From the NCBI RefSeq assembly GCF_014699135.1, contig NZ_JACOFT010000002.1:682001-746000 (forward strand): DNA of 64,000 bases, in the 5' to 3' direction. Shown here one piece after another: positions 19,169 to 26,888 of this stretch (within the stretch, counting starts at the first letter, position 1; every line of letters starts with the position of its first letter). A model generated the notes under the pieces. It saw only the letters and a list, made by a program, of their open reading frames with translations. It was not told where the DNA came from and ran no database searches. Both the position numbers and the translations under genes were made by a program. This DNA is from Cognatundibacterium aquatile. Its GTDB lineage: Bacteria; Pseudomonadota; Gammaproteobacteria; Burkholderiales; Burkholderiaceae_D.

Positions 19169-19837
19169 TCAGAAAATTTGCTTCACATCTGCCATTGAAA
19201 TTTCACCGACACCAGAAACTGTCAGCTTCACACCTTGCGACCCCGAACTCACACTATTCACCATACCGAAACATAATTTAGTCACATCCAACGCCTTTCC
19301 GCCTGAGCTCGCGGCAACATCAAACGTATAAGTACCATCGGCGACCGCTGCCCCAGAATCATTTTTTCCATCCCAGGTCAGATCGTTCACACCAGCGGGC
19401 AACGCACCGAGACTCAGCTTGCGCACCGTGGCGCCGGCGGCGTCTTTAATCACCACTTCGACCTTATCTGCACCCTGCGGCAAATCCACAGCGTAGATTC
19501 CCTTCGCGCTGGAGAGTGGCAAGGAGTTCCCTGCGGTCATCACACCATGACCAATCATGTTTGCCGCCTGCAAATTCTGGCTTGCCTGCATATTGCTGCT
19601 GAGTGCCGCGAACGATGCATTCAATTTCTCAATTCCGGACACCGTCGACAATTGCGCCATCTGACTTGTTACCTGGGCATTGTCCATAGGATTCAACGGA
19701 TCCTGATTCTTCATTTGCGTGACCAACAGGTTCAGAAACGTGCTCTCTGAAGTTTTTGCGGCTGATGTGCTGCTGGTCGTACCATTCATGGTATTGAGCA
19801 AGCTCTGATCAACTGTATTGCTTTGTATCGTTGTCAT
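19169..19837 (-). CDS. flgD: Flagellar hook cap / assembly protein FlgD
   Basis: A 222-residue hook-capping protein. The N-terminal FLNLLVTQMKNQDPLNPMDN segment (about 34-53) is the FlgD signature. Later come the FlgD Ig-like region (about 105-195), with NDLTWDGKNDSGAAVADG, and a tudor-like end. It guides FlgE assembly and is discarded afterwards. It lies between flgC and flgE as usual. Confidence 0.96.
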   Translation of the reverse strand: MTTIQSNTVDQSLLNTMNGTTSSTSAAKTSESTFLNLLVTQMKNQDPLNPMDNAQVTSQMAQLSTVSGIEKLNASFAALSSNMQASQNLQAANMIGHGVMTAGNSLPLSSAKGIYAVDLPQGADKVEVVIKDAAGATVRKLSLGALPAGVNDLTWDGKNDSGAAVADGTYTFDVAASSGGKALDVTKLCFGMVNSVSSGSQGVKLTVSGVGEISMADVKQIF

Positions 19838-19858
19838 TACATTTCCTTTTTATGAAGG

Positions 19859-20263
19859 TCACTGACCCAAAGTCAGCGTTTTCAGCAACATTGTTTTCGC
19901 CGCATTCATCGTTTCAACGTTGGTCTGATATGAGCGAGATGCCGAAATCATATTCACCATCTCTTCCACCACGTTGACGTTTGGCATTACCACATAGCCC
20001 TTGTCATCTGCGAGCGGATGTTTAGGGTCATACTTCATTTTTGCTGGTGTCGCATCCTCAACCACTTCCGTTACTTTCACTCCGGTAGAAGGTGAGCCAG
20101 CAACCGGCACCGCACTAAATACAACCTGCTTAGCCTTATATGGCTTGCCATCAGAACTGGTCACGCTGTCAGCGTTGGCCAGATTACTGGACACCACATT
20201 CAGACGCTGAGCCTGAGCACTCATGGCGGAACCAGCCACATTAAAAACATTAAAAAGCGACAT
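19859..20263 (-). CDS. flgC: Proximal rod protein FlgC
   Basis: A 134-residue rod protein, the normal length. The opening [20 protein letters not shown] and [14 protein letters not shown] match FlgC. The C-terminus [20 protein letters not shown] is the conserved axial helix. It is 5 bp downstream of flgB, which supports co-translation. Confidence 0.97.
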   Translation of the reverse strand: MSLFNVFNVAGSAMSAQAQRLNVVSSNLANADSVTSSDGKPYKAKQVVFSAVPVAGSPSTGVKVTEVVEDATPAKMKYDPKHPLADDKGYVVMPNVNVVEEMVNMISASRSYQTNVETMNAAKTMLLKTLTLGQ

Positions 20264-20268
20264 GATAA

Positions 20269-20670
20269 TTACCCCTGAATTGCTGCAAGCATGTTACGAA
20301 TTTGCATATTAATAATCGTCAGACTCGCCTCATATCGAAGTGAGTTTTCGGCAAACTGATTGCGCTCAACATCCATATCTACAGTATTGCCATCGATATT
20401 GCCTTGTGAAACCGTGCGATACATCGGCTCAGCCCCCGCCACGGTTGATGCGCTGCCCAAATGCTGCACATCCGTTTTATTCAGACTTGCCGTCGCCTGC
20501 TTAGAATCGAGATGCAGTGCGTTATTCAAAACCGATGTGAAATCAATATCTCTGGCTTTGTAATTCGGCGTATCCGCATTGGCGATGTTAGAAGCAAGCA
20601 ATTGCTGCCGCTGACCACGAACAGATAAAGCTGTTTCGTGAAAACGCATGAAATCATCTAATTTAGTCAT
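20269..20670 (-). CDS. flgB: Proximal rod protein FlgB
   Basis: A 133-residue rod protein and the first gene of the leftward flgB-L cluster. It has the [18 protein letters not shown] motif (about 27-44) diagnostic of FlgB and a [20 protein letters not shown]-terminal part. It contacts FliE at the base of the rod. The 195-bp gap to the divergent flgA must hold the operon promoter. I could not recognise a specific sigma-54 or FlhDC site there. Confidence 0.97.
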   Translation of the reverse strand: MTKLDDFMRFHETALSVRGQRQQLLASNIANADTPNYKARDIDFTSVLNNALHLDSKQATASLNKTDVQHLGSASTVAGAEPMYRTVSQGNIDGNTVDMDVERNQFAENSLRYEASLTIINMQIRNMLAAIQG

Positions 20671-20865
20671 CCGAAGCCCCTCGCCAGTCCAGAGCCAGCC
20701 TTCTGCCAGCCATATAACGGTTTTCCATTATTGGCATCTTATATCCCGCAAAGACAATTCAATTCATTGAGTAAAGGCAAAAAACCTCTTCTATTCAAGC
20801 CTTAGCAAACCGATCCTGACATCTACAATGGCAACACGTTAAAAGTTATCTGCATCCGCCCGGCT

Positions 20866-21573
20866 ATGAAACAACTTTTCAGATCAATTATTTTTTTGTT
20901 AGTGCTGACGTCGGCCCTTAATCAGGCGCAGGCGCAAACCACGGCTGCTATGCAAGATCACGAAATCATCAGAAAACTGGCAACCGACTTTTTAAATCAG
21001 CAGGCAAGAACTCAACCGGGTGAGAGTACGGTTACGATGGGACAAGTAGATAAACGGCTGAATCTGGCAGCGTGCCAGTCTCCTACAGCATTTCTGCCTA
21101 ACGGAAGTAAAGCCTGGGGCAAGATCACAGTCGGGGTACGTTGCACAGCACCTGTTAGCTGGGTTATTTACTTGCAGGCAAACGTACAAATCAATTCTGA
21201 ATATTACGTCGCGTCCCGTGCTCTGAGTCAGGGACAGCTCATCACAGCTGACGACATGAGTAAAATTAAAGGCGACATATCAAATTTACCTGCTGGCATT
21301 ATTACCAATCCTGAACAGGTCATCGGCAAATCCTTGCAAAGCTCCATTTCGTCCGGCACGCCTTTACGCCAGGAATTACTCCGAAGCCCGGCAGTAGTGC
21401 AACAAGGGCAATCTGTCAGAGTTGTCAGCAATGGCCCGGGGTTTCAGGTTGCCACAGATGCGCGAGCACTGAATAATGCAGCGGAAGGCCAGGTAGCTAA
21501 GGCTAAAACAAGTTCCGGGCAAACCGTCAGTGGCATTGCCAAAGCTGGTGGCGTCATTGAAATAACATATTAA
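20866..21573 (+). CDS. flgA: Flagellar P-ring assembly chaperone FlgA
   Basis: A 235-residue periplasmic protein with a signal peptide (about 1-23, ending in NQAQAQ). The C-terminal SAF-domain region begins near ASRALSQGQLITADDMS. The FlgA ending SGQTVSGIAKAGGVIEI is present. It helps FlgI subunits form the P ring. It is divergent from flgB and followed by flgM after 107 bp, a gap that contains the flgM sigma-28 promoter. Confidence 0.96.
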   Translation: MKQLFRSIIFLLVLTSALNQAQAQTTAAMQDHEIIRKLATDFLNQQARTQPGESTVTMGQVDKRLNLAACQSPTAFLPNGSKAWGKITVGVRCTAPVSWVIYLQANVQINSEYYVASRALSQGQLITADDMSKIKGDISNLPAGIITNPEQVIGKSLQSSISSGTPLRQELLRSPAVVQQGQSVRVVSNGPGFQVATDARALNNAAEGQVAKAKTSSGQTVSGIAKAGGVIEITY

Positions 21574-21609
21574 CAAGCACTACAATTGGAATATATTTGT
21601 ACGTAAAAT

Positions 21610-21636
21610 TAAAGTTTAAAAATACCTGGCCGATAA
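21610..21636 (+). promoter_or_regulatory. Consensus sigma-28 (FliA) promoter for flgM
   Basis: TAAAGTTT, exactly 11 bases, then GCCGATAA: identical to the enterobacterial FliA consensus. It lies 45 bp before the flgM GTG. It would make late flagellar transcription feed back onto the anti-sigma factor. Confidence 0.93.
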
Positions 21637-21680
21637 CCGGATTGTAGAAGTAGACCATTCCCACTTTCGAGGGTATCGCC

Positions 21681-21986
21681 GTGAAAATTGATGACACACT
21701 AAATAAAGCTGCAAGCTTACCAAGCCAGCAGCCCGTACGGACTGAAAAAGCACCAGAGAGAGCAGTTTCCACTCCGGCGCCTTCTATTAACGTACAGATT
21801 TCCCCTCTGTCTACGCAATTGCAAGCTTTACAAAGTACACAAGCAAGTAATGGCGTATTCGAGGCAAAAAAGGTTGAAGAAATCAAATTAGCCATTTCTG
21901 AGGGACGCTTTCAAGTGAACTCCGAAAAAGTTGCTGATGGACTTCTGGAAACCGTGAAAGATTTACTTAACTCCAGAAAACGCTAA
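21681..21986 (+). CDS. flgM: Anti-sigma-28 factor FlgM
   Basis: A 101-residue small protein with the FlgM layout: a disordered, proline- and serine-rich N-terminal half, and a C-terminal half with the VEEIKLAISEGRFQVNSEKVADGLL pattern (about 71-95) that binds FliA. It starts with GTG, with GAGG eight bases upstream. It inhibits FliA until it is exported through the completed hook-basal body. It is followed by flgN after 2 bp. Confidence 0.94.
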   Translation: MKIDDTLNKAASLPSQQPVRTEKAPERAVSTPAPSINVQISPLSTQLQALQSTQASNGVFEAKKVEEIKLAISEGRFQVNSEKVADGLLETVKDLLNSRKR

Positions 21987-21988
21987 AC

Positions 21989-22468
21989 ATGACCAATACA
22001 AGCGCAAATAGTGACTCTATTCTGCATTGCTTAAAAGAAGAAAAAGAAGCAATGGCGGCACTGGCTGACTTACTCAAAGAAGAGCAAGCTGCGCTTGTAG
22101 ATGGTGATGTCTCTCTGTTGACTCAGACTTCTGCACAAAAAAGTGAATTGGTTCGAAAACTGTCTGAGGCAGAAAAACTGCGCAACTCTTATCTGAAACA
22201 GCAGGGTTTCGGTGACGATGCAGAGAGTACATTAAAGTTTGTACGCCAGACACCGGAGGCACAATTGCTTTGGGATGGTTTACTGGAATTATCAGCACAA
22301 GCTAAAGAAGACAATAAAACCAATGGCCTGATGATCACGCGCAGACTGTCGCAAAATCAGGCTGCACTCAGCACGTTTCAACAAGGGACAACGACAGGCT
22401 CCTTATATGGACCAAATGGGCAGTCGTCGATCAGAACAACTCCCGCCAAAGGACTTATTGTCCGCTGA
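21989..22468 (+). CDS. flgN: FlgK/FlgL export chaperone FlgN
   Basis: A 159-residue, helix-rich cytoplasmic protein matching the FlgN family. It has a long acidic N-terminal helix (LKEEKEAMAALADLLKEEQ), a middle helix with SAQKSELVRKLSEAEKLR, and a C-terminal NGLMITRRLSQNQAALSTFQ segment. It keeps FlgK and FlgL export-ready. It is cotranscribed with flgM and ends in a strong terminator shared with motD. Confidence 0.92.
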   Translation: MTNTSANSDSILHCLKEEKEAMAALADLLKEEQAALVDGDVSLLTQTSAQKSELVRKLSEAEKLRNSYLKQQGFGDDAESTLKFVRQTPEAQLLWDGLLELSAQAKEDNKTNGLMITRRLSQNQAALSTFQQGTTTGSLYGPNGQSSIRTTPAKGLIVR

Positions 22469-22484
22469 TCGTTCGCAAGTACAT

Positions 22485-22517
22485 AAAAAAAGCCCCGATT
22501 GTTCGGGGCTTTTTTTA
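22485..22517. terminator. Bidirectional terminator between flgN and motD
   Basis: AAAAAAAGCCCCGA (22485-22498) and TCGGGGCTTTTTTT (22503-22516) flank a 4-nt loop, giving a T-run on both strands. It ends two converging flagellar operons. Confidence 0.93.
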
Positions 22518-22529
22518 TTGCGATCTTTG

Positions 22530-23309
22530 TCAGGGAGTAATTGGCGCTTGAGTCGCAACAGGAATATCCACTACCGGCTCTGGCAATACCGATAGGATAG
22601 TGACACTCACCCGGCGATTACGCGATCTTCCTTCAGGCGTATCATTTGAATCCACCGGTAATTTTGCTCCTTGCCCAACGGCAGTCACCCTGAAATCATC
22701 AACACCATTTTCCGTTAAAAGACGCGCTACCGTACTTGCCCGAACCGCTGATAACTCCCAATTCGAGGGAAAAACCGGATTTTTGATTGGTACATTATCC
22801 GTGTGTCCTTCGACCTGAATTGCATGATTGTCTAATTTTAATACAGAAGCAATCGCGGTCAGTGCCTGTACGGAGTCTGCGTTTAACTTAGCTTCGCCAG
22901 GTGGAAACAACAAACTTGCATTGATTTCTATCGTCACGCCCCTGGCAGTTTGCGTCACTCTGACTTTACCTTCCTTGACCAAGGGCTCCAGGGCAGCAAG
23001 TACATCTTTTGCTAACCCTGTCATTACCTCCCGCTCTTTACGTATGTTTTCAGTTGATTTCCGCTTCACTATTGGCAGCGGATCTAACTTCACCACCTGT
23101 GGAGTTACTCCGGCAGCAACAGGAGAGGTAGGGTCGTTACTAAATGCGCCAGTCAGGGAGCTGGACAACACGCGATACTTTCCCTCATTCAGCGAAGAGA
23201 TCGCATACATAACAACAAAAAAAGCAAACAACAAGGTAATGAAATCAGCGTAAGAGACCATCCATCGTTCGTGGTTTTCTGGCTCTTCGTGATATTTTTT
23301 TCTTGCCAT
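22530..23309 (-). CDS. motD: Flagellar motor stator protein MotD (MotB-like)
   Basis: A 259-residue MotB-family protein. The single membrane helix carries the proton-binding aspartate D22 in SYADFITLLFAFFVVMYA. A plug/linker follows, then an OmpA-like peptidoglycan-binding domain (about 110-240) with VEGHTDNVPI and SRNRRVSVTI. It anchors the stator to murein. It is paired with motC two bases upstream. A separate motAB pair may exist elsewhere in the genome. Confidence 0.94.
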   Translation of the reverse strand: MARKKYHEEPENHERWMVSYADFITLLFAFFVVMYAISSLNEGKYRVLSSSLTGAFSNDPTSPVAAGVTPQVVKLDPLPIVKRKSTENIRKEREVMTGLAKDVLAALEPLVKEGKVRVTQTARGVTIEINASLLFPPGEAKLNADSVQALTAIASVLKLDNHAIQVEGHTDNVPIKNPVFPSNWELSAVRASTVARLLTENGVDDFRVTAVGQGAKLPVDSNDTPEGRSRNRRVSVTILSVLPEPVVDIPVATQAPITP

Positions 23310-23311
23310 GT

Positions 23312-24058
23312 TTAAACCTGACTACTGTGGTTATCAACCCGCTCTTCCACGATACGAGGACTATCTCCAACAGCAATGCTATAAAAAATATCGGACAACA
23401 TCTCGCGTCGGGTAATTTCTCTGCCAATAATTTCTTTTAACTTATTGCTGACGGGCAGAAAAAATAAATTAGCCAGACCAACACCATAAATCGTCGCCAC
23501 GAATGCCACGGCAATACCGCCACCGAGCTTCGCAGGGTCAGTCAGATTTTCCATAACGTGAATCAGCCCCAGTACCGCTCCTAAGATTCCGATGGTCGGA
23601 GAATAGCCACCAGCTGCCTCCCAGATTTTGGCGGCCTGACGTTGCTCAATTTCATACAATGAAATATCAACATCCAGAATGTCTTTCAGTCGCGCAGGGT
23701 CGACGCCGTCAATGACTAGCCGCAATCCCTTACTGATAAAGGCGTCATCAGAAGCATCCATGTAACGCTCAAGACTCAAAAATCCCTCGCGCCGGGCAAC
23801 CGCACTCCAGATCAATGCATCCTGAATATTTTTACGGCTATTGTCTTGCGGCTCAGAAATGACCCATTTCAACATCCGCAAACCGCGTCGGAAAGTACTC
23901 ATACGACTCTGCAGGAGCACCGCCCCCAGCGTACCAATCGCAACAATCACAAATGCCGCTGGTTGCACTAATGAAGAAAGACGCCCGCCCTCCATTAACT
24001 GACCGGAACTGATGCCGACAACGACCAGAATAAATCCTACTAAGCTAGCCCAGTCCAC
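23312..24058 (-). CDS. motC: Flagellar motor stator protein MotC (MotA-like)
   Basis: A 248-residue MotA/TolQ/ExbB-type proton-channel subunit with four hydrophobic helices. The last two contain GGYSPTIGILGAVLGLIHVM and the GIAVAFVATIYGVGLANLFFLP stretch, with the conserved proline and threonine. It starts with GTG and overlaps the fliA end by 19 bp, so translation is probably coupled. It generates torque with MotD. Confidence 0.94.
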   Translation of the reverse strand: MDWASLVGFILVVVGISSGQLMEGGRLSSLVQPAAFVIVAIGTLGAVLLQSRMSTFRRGLRMLKWVISEPQDNSRKNIQDALIWSAVARREGFLSLERYMDASDDAFISKGLRLVIDGVDPARLKDILDVDISLYEIEQRQAAKIWEAAGGYSPTIGILGAVLGLIHVMENLTDPAKLGGGIAVAFVATIYGVGLANLFFLPVSNKLKEIIGREITRREMLSDIFYSIAVGDSPRIVEERVDNHSSQV

Positions 24059-24771
24059 GCTTTCTCCCTTAAATGCGCACGCATACGTGCAACCGCCTGG
24101 CTATGCAACTGAGAAACGCGGGACTCTGAAACGCCCATGACCGCGCCGATTTCTTTCAGATTTAACTCCTGTTCGTAATACAGACCCATTAACAATTTTT
24201 CGCGTTCAGGCAAACTGTCGATTGCACCGATCACGGCATCACGAAAATCGTCATTCAACAGATCCTGCAAAGGATCACCGGAACTATCGGAAGAATAATG
24301 ATCGAGGAAGTGCTCTTTTGTTTCTGCGTCATGGAAATCTTCGTAATACACCAACTGATGTCCGCCGCTATCCCCCAAAAGTCCCTGATACTCTCCAAGG
24401 GATAACTTAAGCGACTTGGCCACTTCTGTTTCTGTCGGCGGCCGCCCCAGTTTTTGCTGCATCTGGTTCATCGCATTTTCGATTTTCCGCATATTTTGCC
24501 GAACCCCACGCGGCAACCAGTCCGTGTTGCGCAGCTCATCAAGCATCGCGCCACGAATCCGCTGGACGGCGTAGGTTTCGAATTGTGCACCATGCGTGTC
24601 TTCGTAACGACTGATCGCATCAAGCAGACCAATCATTCCAGCTTGCACCAGATCATCCACTTCAACACTGGGAGGCAAGCGCGCCTTTAATTGGTAAGCC
24701 AGTCGCTTAACCAAAGGCGCATGCTCCCTGAGGAGAAAATTTTTATCTGATTTTCCGCTGGCCGTGTACAT
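24040..24771 (-). CDS. fliA: Flagellar sigma factor FliA (sigma-28)
   Basis: A 243-residue sigma-70-family factor. Region 2 includes LPPSVEVDDLVQAGMIGLLD and FETYAVQRIRGAMLDELR. Region 3 contains RPPTETEVAKSL. Region 4 ends LPEREKLLMGLYYEQELNLK and GVSESRVSQLHSQA. The frame is open a further 46 codons upstream, but that part runs inside flhG; the ATG at 24771 (MYTASGKSDK) is the natural start, 7 bp after the flhG stop. It reads the flgM and flgK promoters in this window and is inhibited by FlgM. Confidence 0.96.
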   Translation of the reverse strand: MYTASGKSDKNFLLREHAPLVKRLAYQLKARLPPSVEVDDLVQAGMIGLLDAISRYEDTHGAQFETYAVQRIRGAMLDELRNTDWLPRGVRQNMRKIENAMNQMQQKLGRPPTETEVAKSLKLSLGEYQGLLGDSGGHQLVYYEDFHDAETKEHFLDHYSSDSSGDPLQDLLNDDFRDAVIGAIDSLPEREKLLMGLYYEQELNLKEIGAVMGVSESRVSQLHSQAVARMRAHLREKAWTGLA

Positions 24772-24778
24772 ATTCAAA

Positions 24779-25624
24779 TTAGATTCCGAGAGCGATGCCC
24801 TGTTGTCCGGATACACTGTCCAGACACAATGCAGATCGCGCACTGACAGCAAGCCGCTCTGCCAGTTGAAAAAAAGCCATGGAAGAGCGCGCTTTTGGAA
24901 AAGCGTCAATCACTGACCGCCCCTGATGAGCAGCTCTTCTGACGAATTCATCATCCGGCACATAACCAATGAAATTTAAGGGTACCGCAAGATATCGTTG
25001 AGACGCCTGAGCCATATTCGTATAAATCAACATTGCTTCTTTCTCAGATACACCGGACACCAAAATACTAAAAGAGCGTCGTCCCAGACGAGCACTCATA
25101 CGCTTAATCAGTCCATACGCAGATTTGATTGCTGACGGATCTGAAGAAACCTGAATCACTACTTCACTATCATCCAGAGATGCCAGTGGAAACGCATCGC
25201 ACGCGTCAAGATCACAATCAACCACGACCATATCGGCACGATGTACTGCCAGATCAAATGCTCTCGACAATCGTCTCGAATTCTCGGCAGACAAGCTGGA
25301 TGACACAGTCCTCTGACGCGATAACATCGATACTGACAAGCCAGACGCAACCATTTTTACTGCCTCATGCATTGTACGCTGTTGTTGCGCTACATCCAAC
25401 AAGGTGCGCTCTCTGCTAGCACTGAACCACGCGCCTACACTATCAGAAGACGAACGTGCATCAACCATCAAAATTTGCTGCCCCTGCCGCGCTACCGATA
25501 CGCCCAGATTCACCAGTATTTCGCTTTTTTCATTGTCTTTCAACGCTGATAAAAAAGTAAATACACGCGGCTTTGGTCCAGCCAGCATGCGACGCAGTCC
25601 TTCTGCCTGATCAACATTAGCCAA
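24779..25624 (-). CDS. flhG: FlhG/FleN-like MinD-type ATPase with degenerate P-loop
   Basis: A protein of about 281 residues that sits where FlhG always does, after flhF. A MinD-like fold is visible: DQAEGLRRMLAGPK at the start, then VNLGVSVARQGQQILMVDAR, VVVDCD and a RRSFSILVSGV segment. The normal Walker A (KGGVGKT) is replaced by LKDNEKSE, so ATP binding may be weak or absent. I choose the TTG at 25624, which has GGGAGG six bases before it and overlaps the flhF stop; the ATG at 25675 would overlap flhF by 59 bp. FlhG sets flagellar number with FlhF. Confidence 0.85.
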   Translation of the reverse strand: MANVDQAEGLRRMLAGPKPRVFTFLSALKDNEKSEILVNLGVSVARQGQQILMVDARSSSDSVGAWFSASRERTLLDVAQQQRTMHEAVKMVASGLSVSMLSRQRTVSSSLSAENSRRLSRAFDLAVHRADMVVVDCDLDACDAFPLASLDDSEVVIQVSSDPSAIKSAYGLIKRMSARLGRRSFSILVSGVSEKEAMLIYTNMAQASQRYLAVPLNFIGYVPDDEFVRRAAHQGRSVIDAFPKARSSMAFFQLAERLAVSARSALCLDSVSGQQGIALGI

Positions 25625-26888
25625 GAGACACCTCCCGCGCAGCCGCTTGTCCACCAGTTGCAGCAGTTCCGACACCAGCCATCAGCAAAGGCAGCTCTTC
25701 ATCCAGATAACGGAACGGCGCCGTTTCACGTTTCAACTTAAAGGCGCGATCAATCAGGTACTGCTTGTTTGCCACATGCAAGTCTTCCGGTACCCGTTGC
25801 CCATTCGCAATGTAATACAGACTTAACTTTTGGCGAATCACGATATCCAGCGCACCGCCTATCGTCGCCGCCTCATCGAGTTTAGTCAGAATACATCCTG
25901 CGAGGCCTGTCCCCTGATAAGCACGCACGACTTCACTCAGCGTTTCACCGGTTGATGTCGCATTCAGACACAGCAGGCGTTTCACATCAGTGCCAGAACC
26001 AGACAACATCGCGACCTGATCCGTCACCATTTTGTCGCGCTGACTGACTCCGACAGTATCAATTAAAACGGTATGTTTATTCTTGAGCTCGGACAAAGCA
26101 ATCCGTAAATCACTCTCATCTTTGACTGCGTGAACCATCACACCAAGAATTTTCCCATAGATTCGTAACTGTTCATAGCCGCCGATACGATAGCCATCGG
26201 TTGTGATCAACGCCAGTTTCGACGGACCGTGACGCATCACGCAGCGTGCTGCCAGTTTTGCAGTGGTGGTCGTTTTTCCAACGCCTGTCGGCCCGACCAG
26301 AGCGTACACACCACCCTTTTCTAAAATTTCATTTTCATTATCGATGGTCGTCAGATTGCGGGCCAGAATAGACTTTATCCATTCAATACCTTGTTCACCT
26401 GTTTCATTTTCTGGTAATTTTGCAACCATGAATCGCGACAAGCTGGCGCTCAGGCCAGTTGCCAGCATCTCTTTCAGCACCAGCGCCTTCTGTGGTTCGC
26501 GTTTTTGCGTATTAGCCCATGACAACTCCGCCAGTTGCGATTCCAGCATATTGCGCATGGAACGAATTTCGTTCATCACATCACTTAACTCACCCGTAAC
26601 GGAAGCCGGAGCTGCAGCATATTCCTGCGGCTCTGCGGCCATGCCACGCGGTGTGAATATCCGTGTTTCATGTTGAAACGATGGCGCCGCTCTGGTGTGG
26701 TCGGGGGTGATCTGGCGCTCATCTTTAGTCGGTGCGATCGATTGCATCGCTTCATCGGCCATCGCCATAATCTCGACCTTACCGTCAACATTCCGGTTGG
26801 ACAAAATCACCGCATCCGCACCCAATGCTTCCCTTAATAAGCGAAGCGCCTCACGCGAGGTGTTAGCAGTAAATTTTCTGACGTTCAT
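25617..26888 (-). CDS. flhF: Flagellar biosynthesis GTPase FlhF
   Basis: A 423-residue SRP-type GTPase. It has a basic N-terminal region (MNVRKFTANTSREALRLLRE). A variable linker follows. The NG domain has G1 GPTGVGKTTTTAKLA, a TTDGYRIGGYEQL segment, DTVG and TKLDEA motifs. FlhF fixes flagellum placement, usually at a pole, with FlhG. Its start overlaps the flhA stop by 4 bp (ATGA), indicating coupled translation. Confidence 0.96.
   Translation of the reverse strand: MNVRKFTANTSREALRLLREALGADAVILSNRNVDGKVEIMAMADEAMQSIAPTKDERQITPDHTRAAPSFQHETRIFTPRGMAAEPQEYAAAPASVTGELSDVMNEIRSMRNMLESQLAELSWANTQKREPQKALVLKEMLATGLSASLSRFMVAKLPENETGEQGIEWIKSILARNLTTIDNENEILEKGGVYALVGPTGVGKTTTTAKLAARCVMRHGPSKLALITTDGYRIGGYEQLRIYGKILGVMVHAVKDESDLRIALSELKNKHTVLIDTVGVSQRDKMVTDQVAMLSGSGTDVKRLLCLNATSTGETLSEVVRAYQGTGLAGCILTKLDEAATIGGALDIVIRQKLSLYYIANGQRVPEDLHVANKQYLIDRAFKLKRETAPFRYLDEELPLLMAGVGTAATGGQAAAREVSLG

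Noticed and set aside
20671-20865. Search for a sigma-54 or FlhDC site between flgB and flgA
   Set aside because: TGGCAT appears near 20742 but the -12 GC element and spacing do not match; no site can be called.
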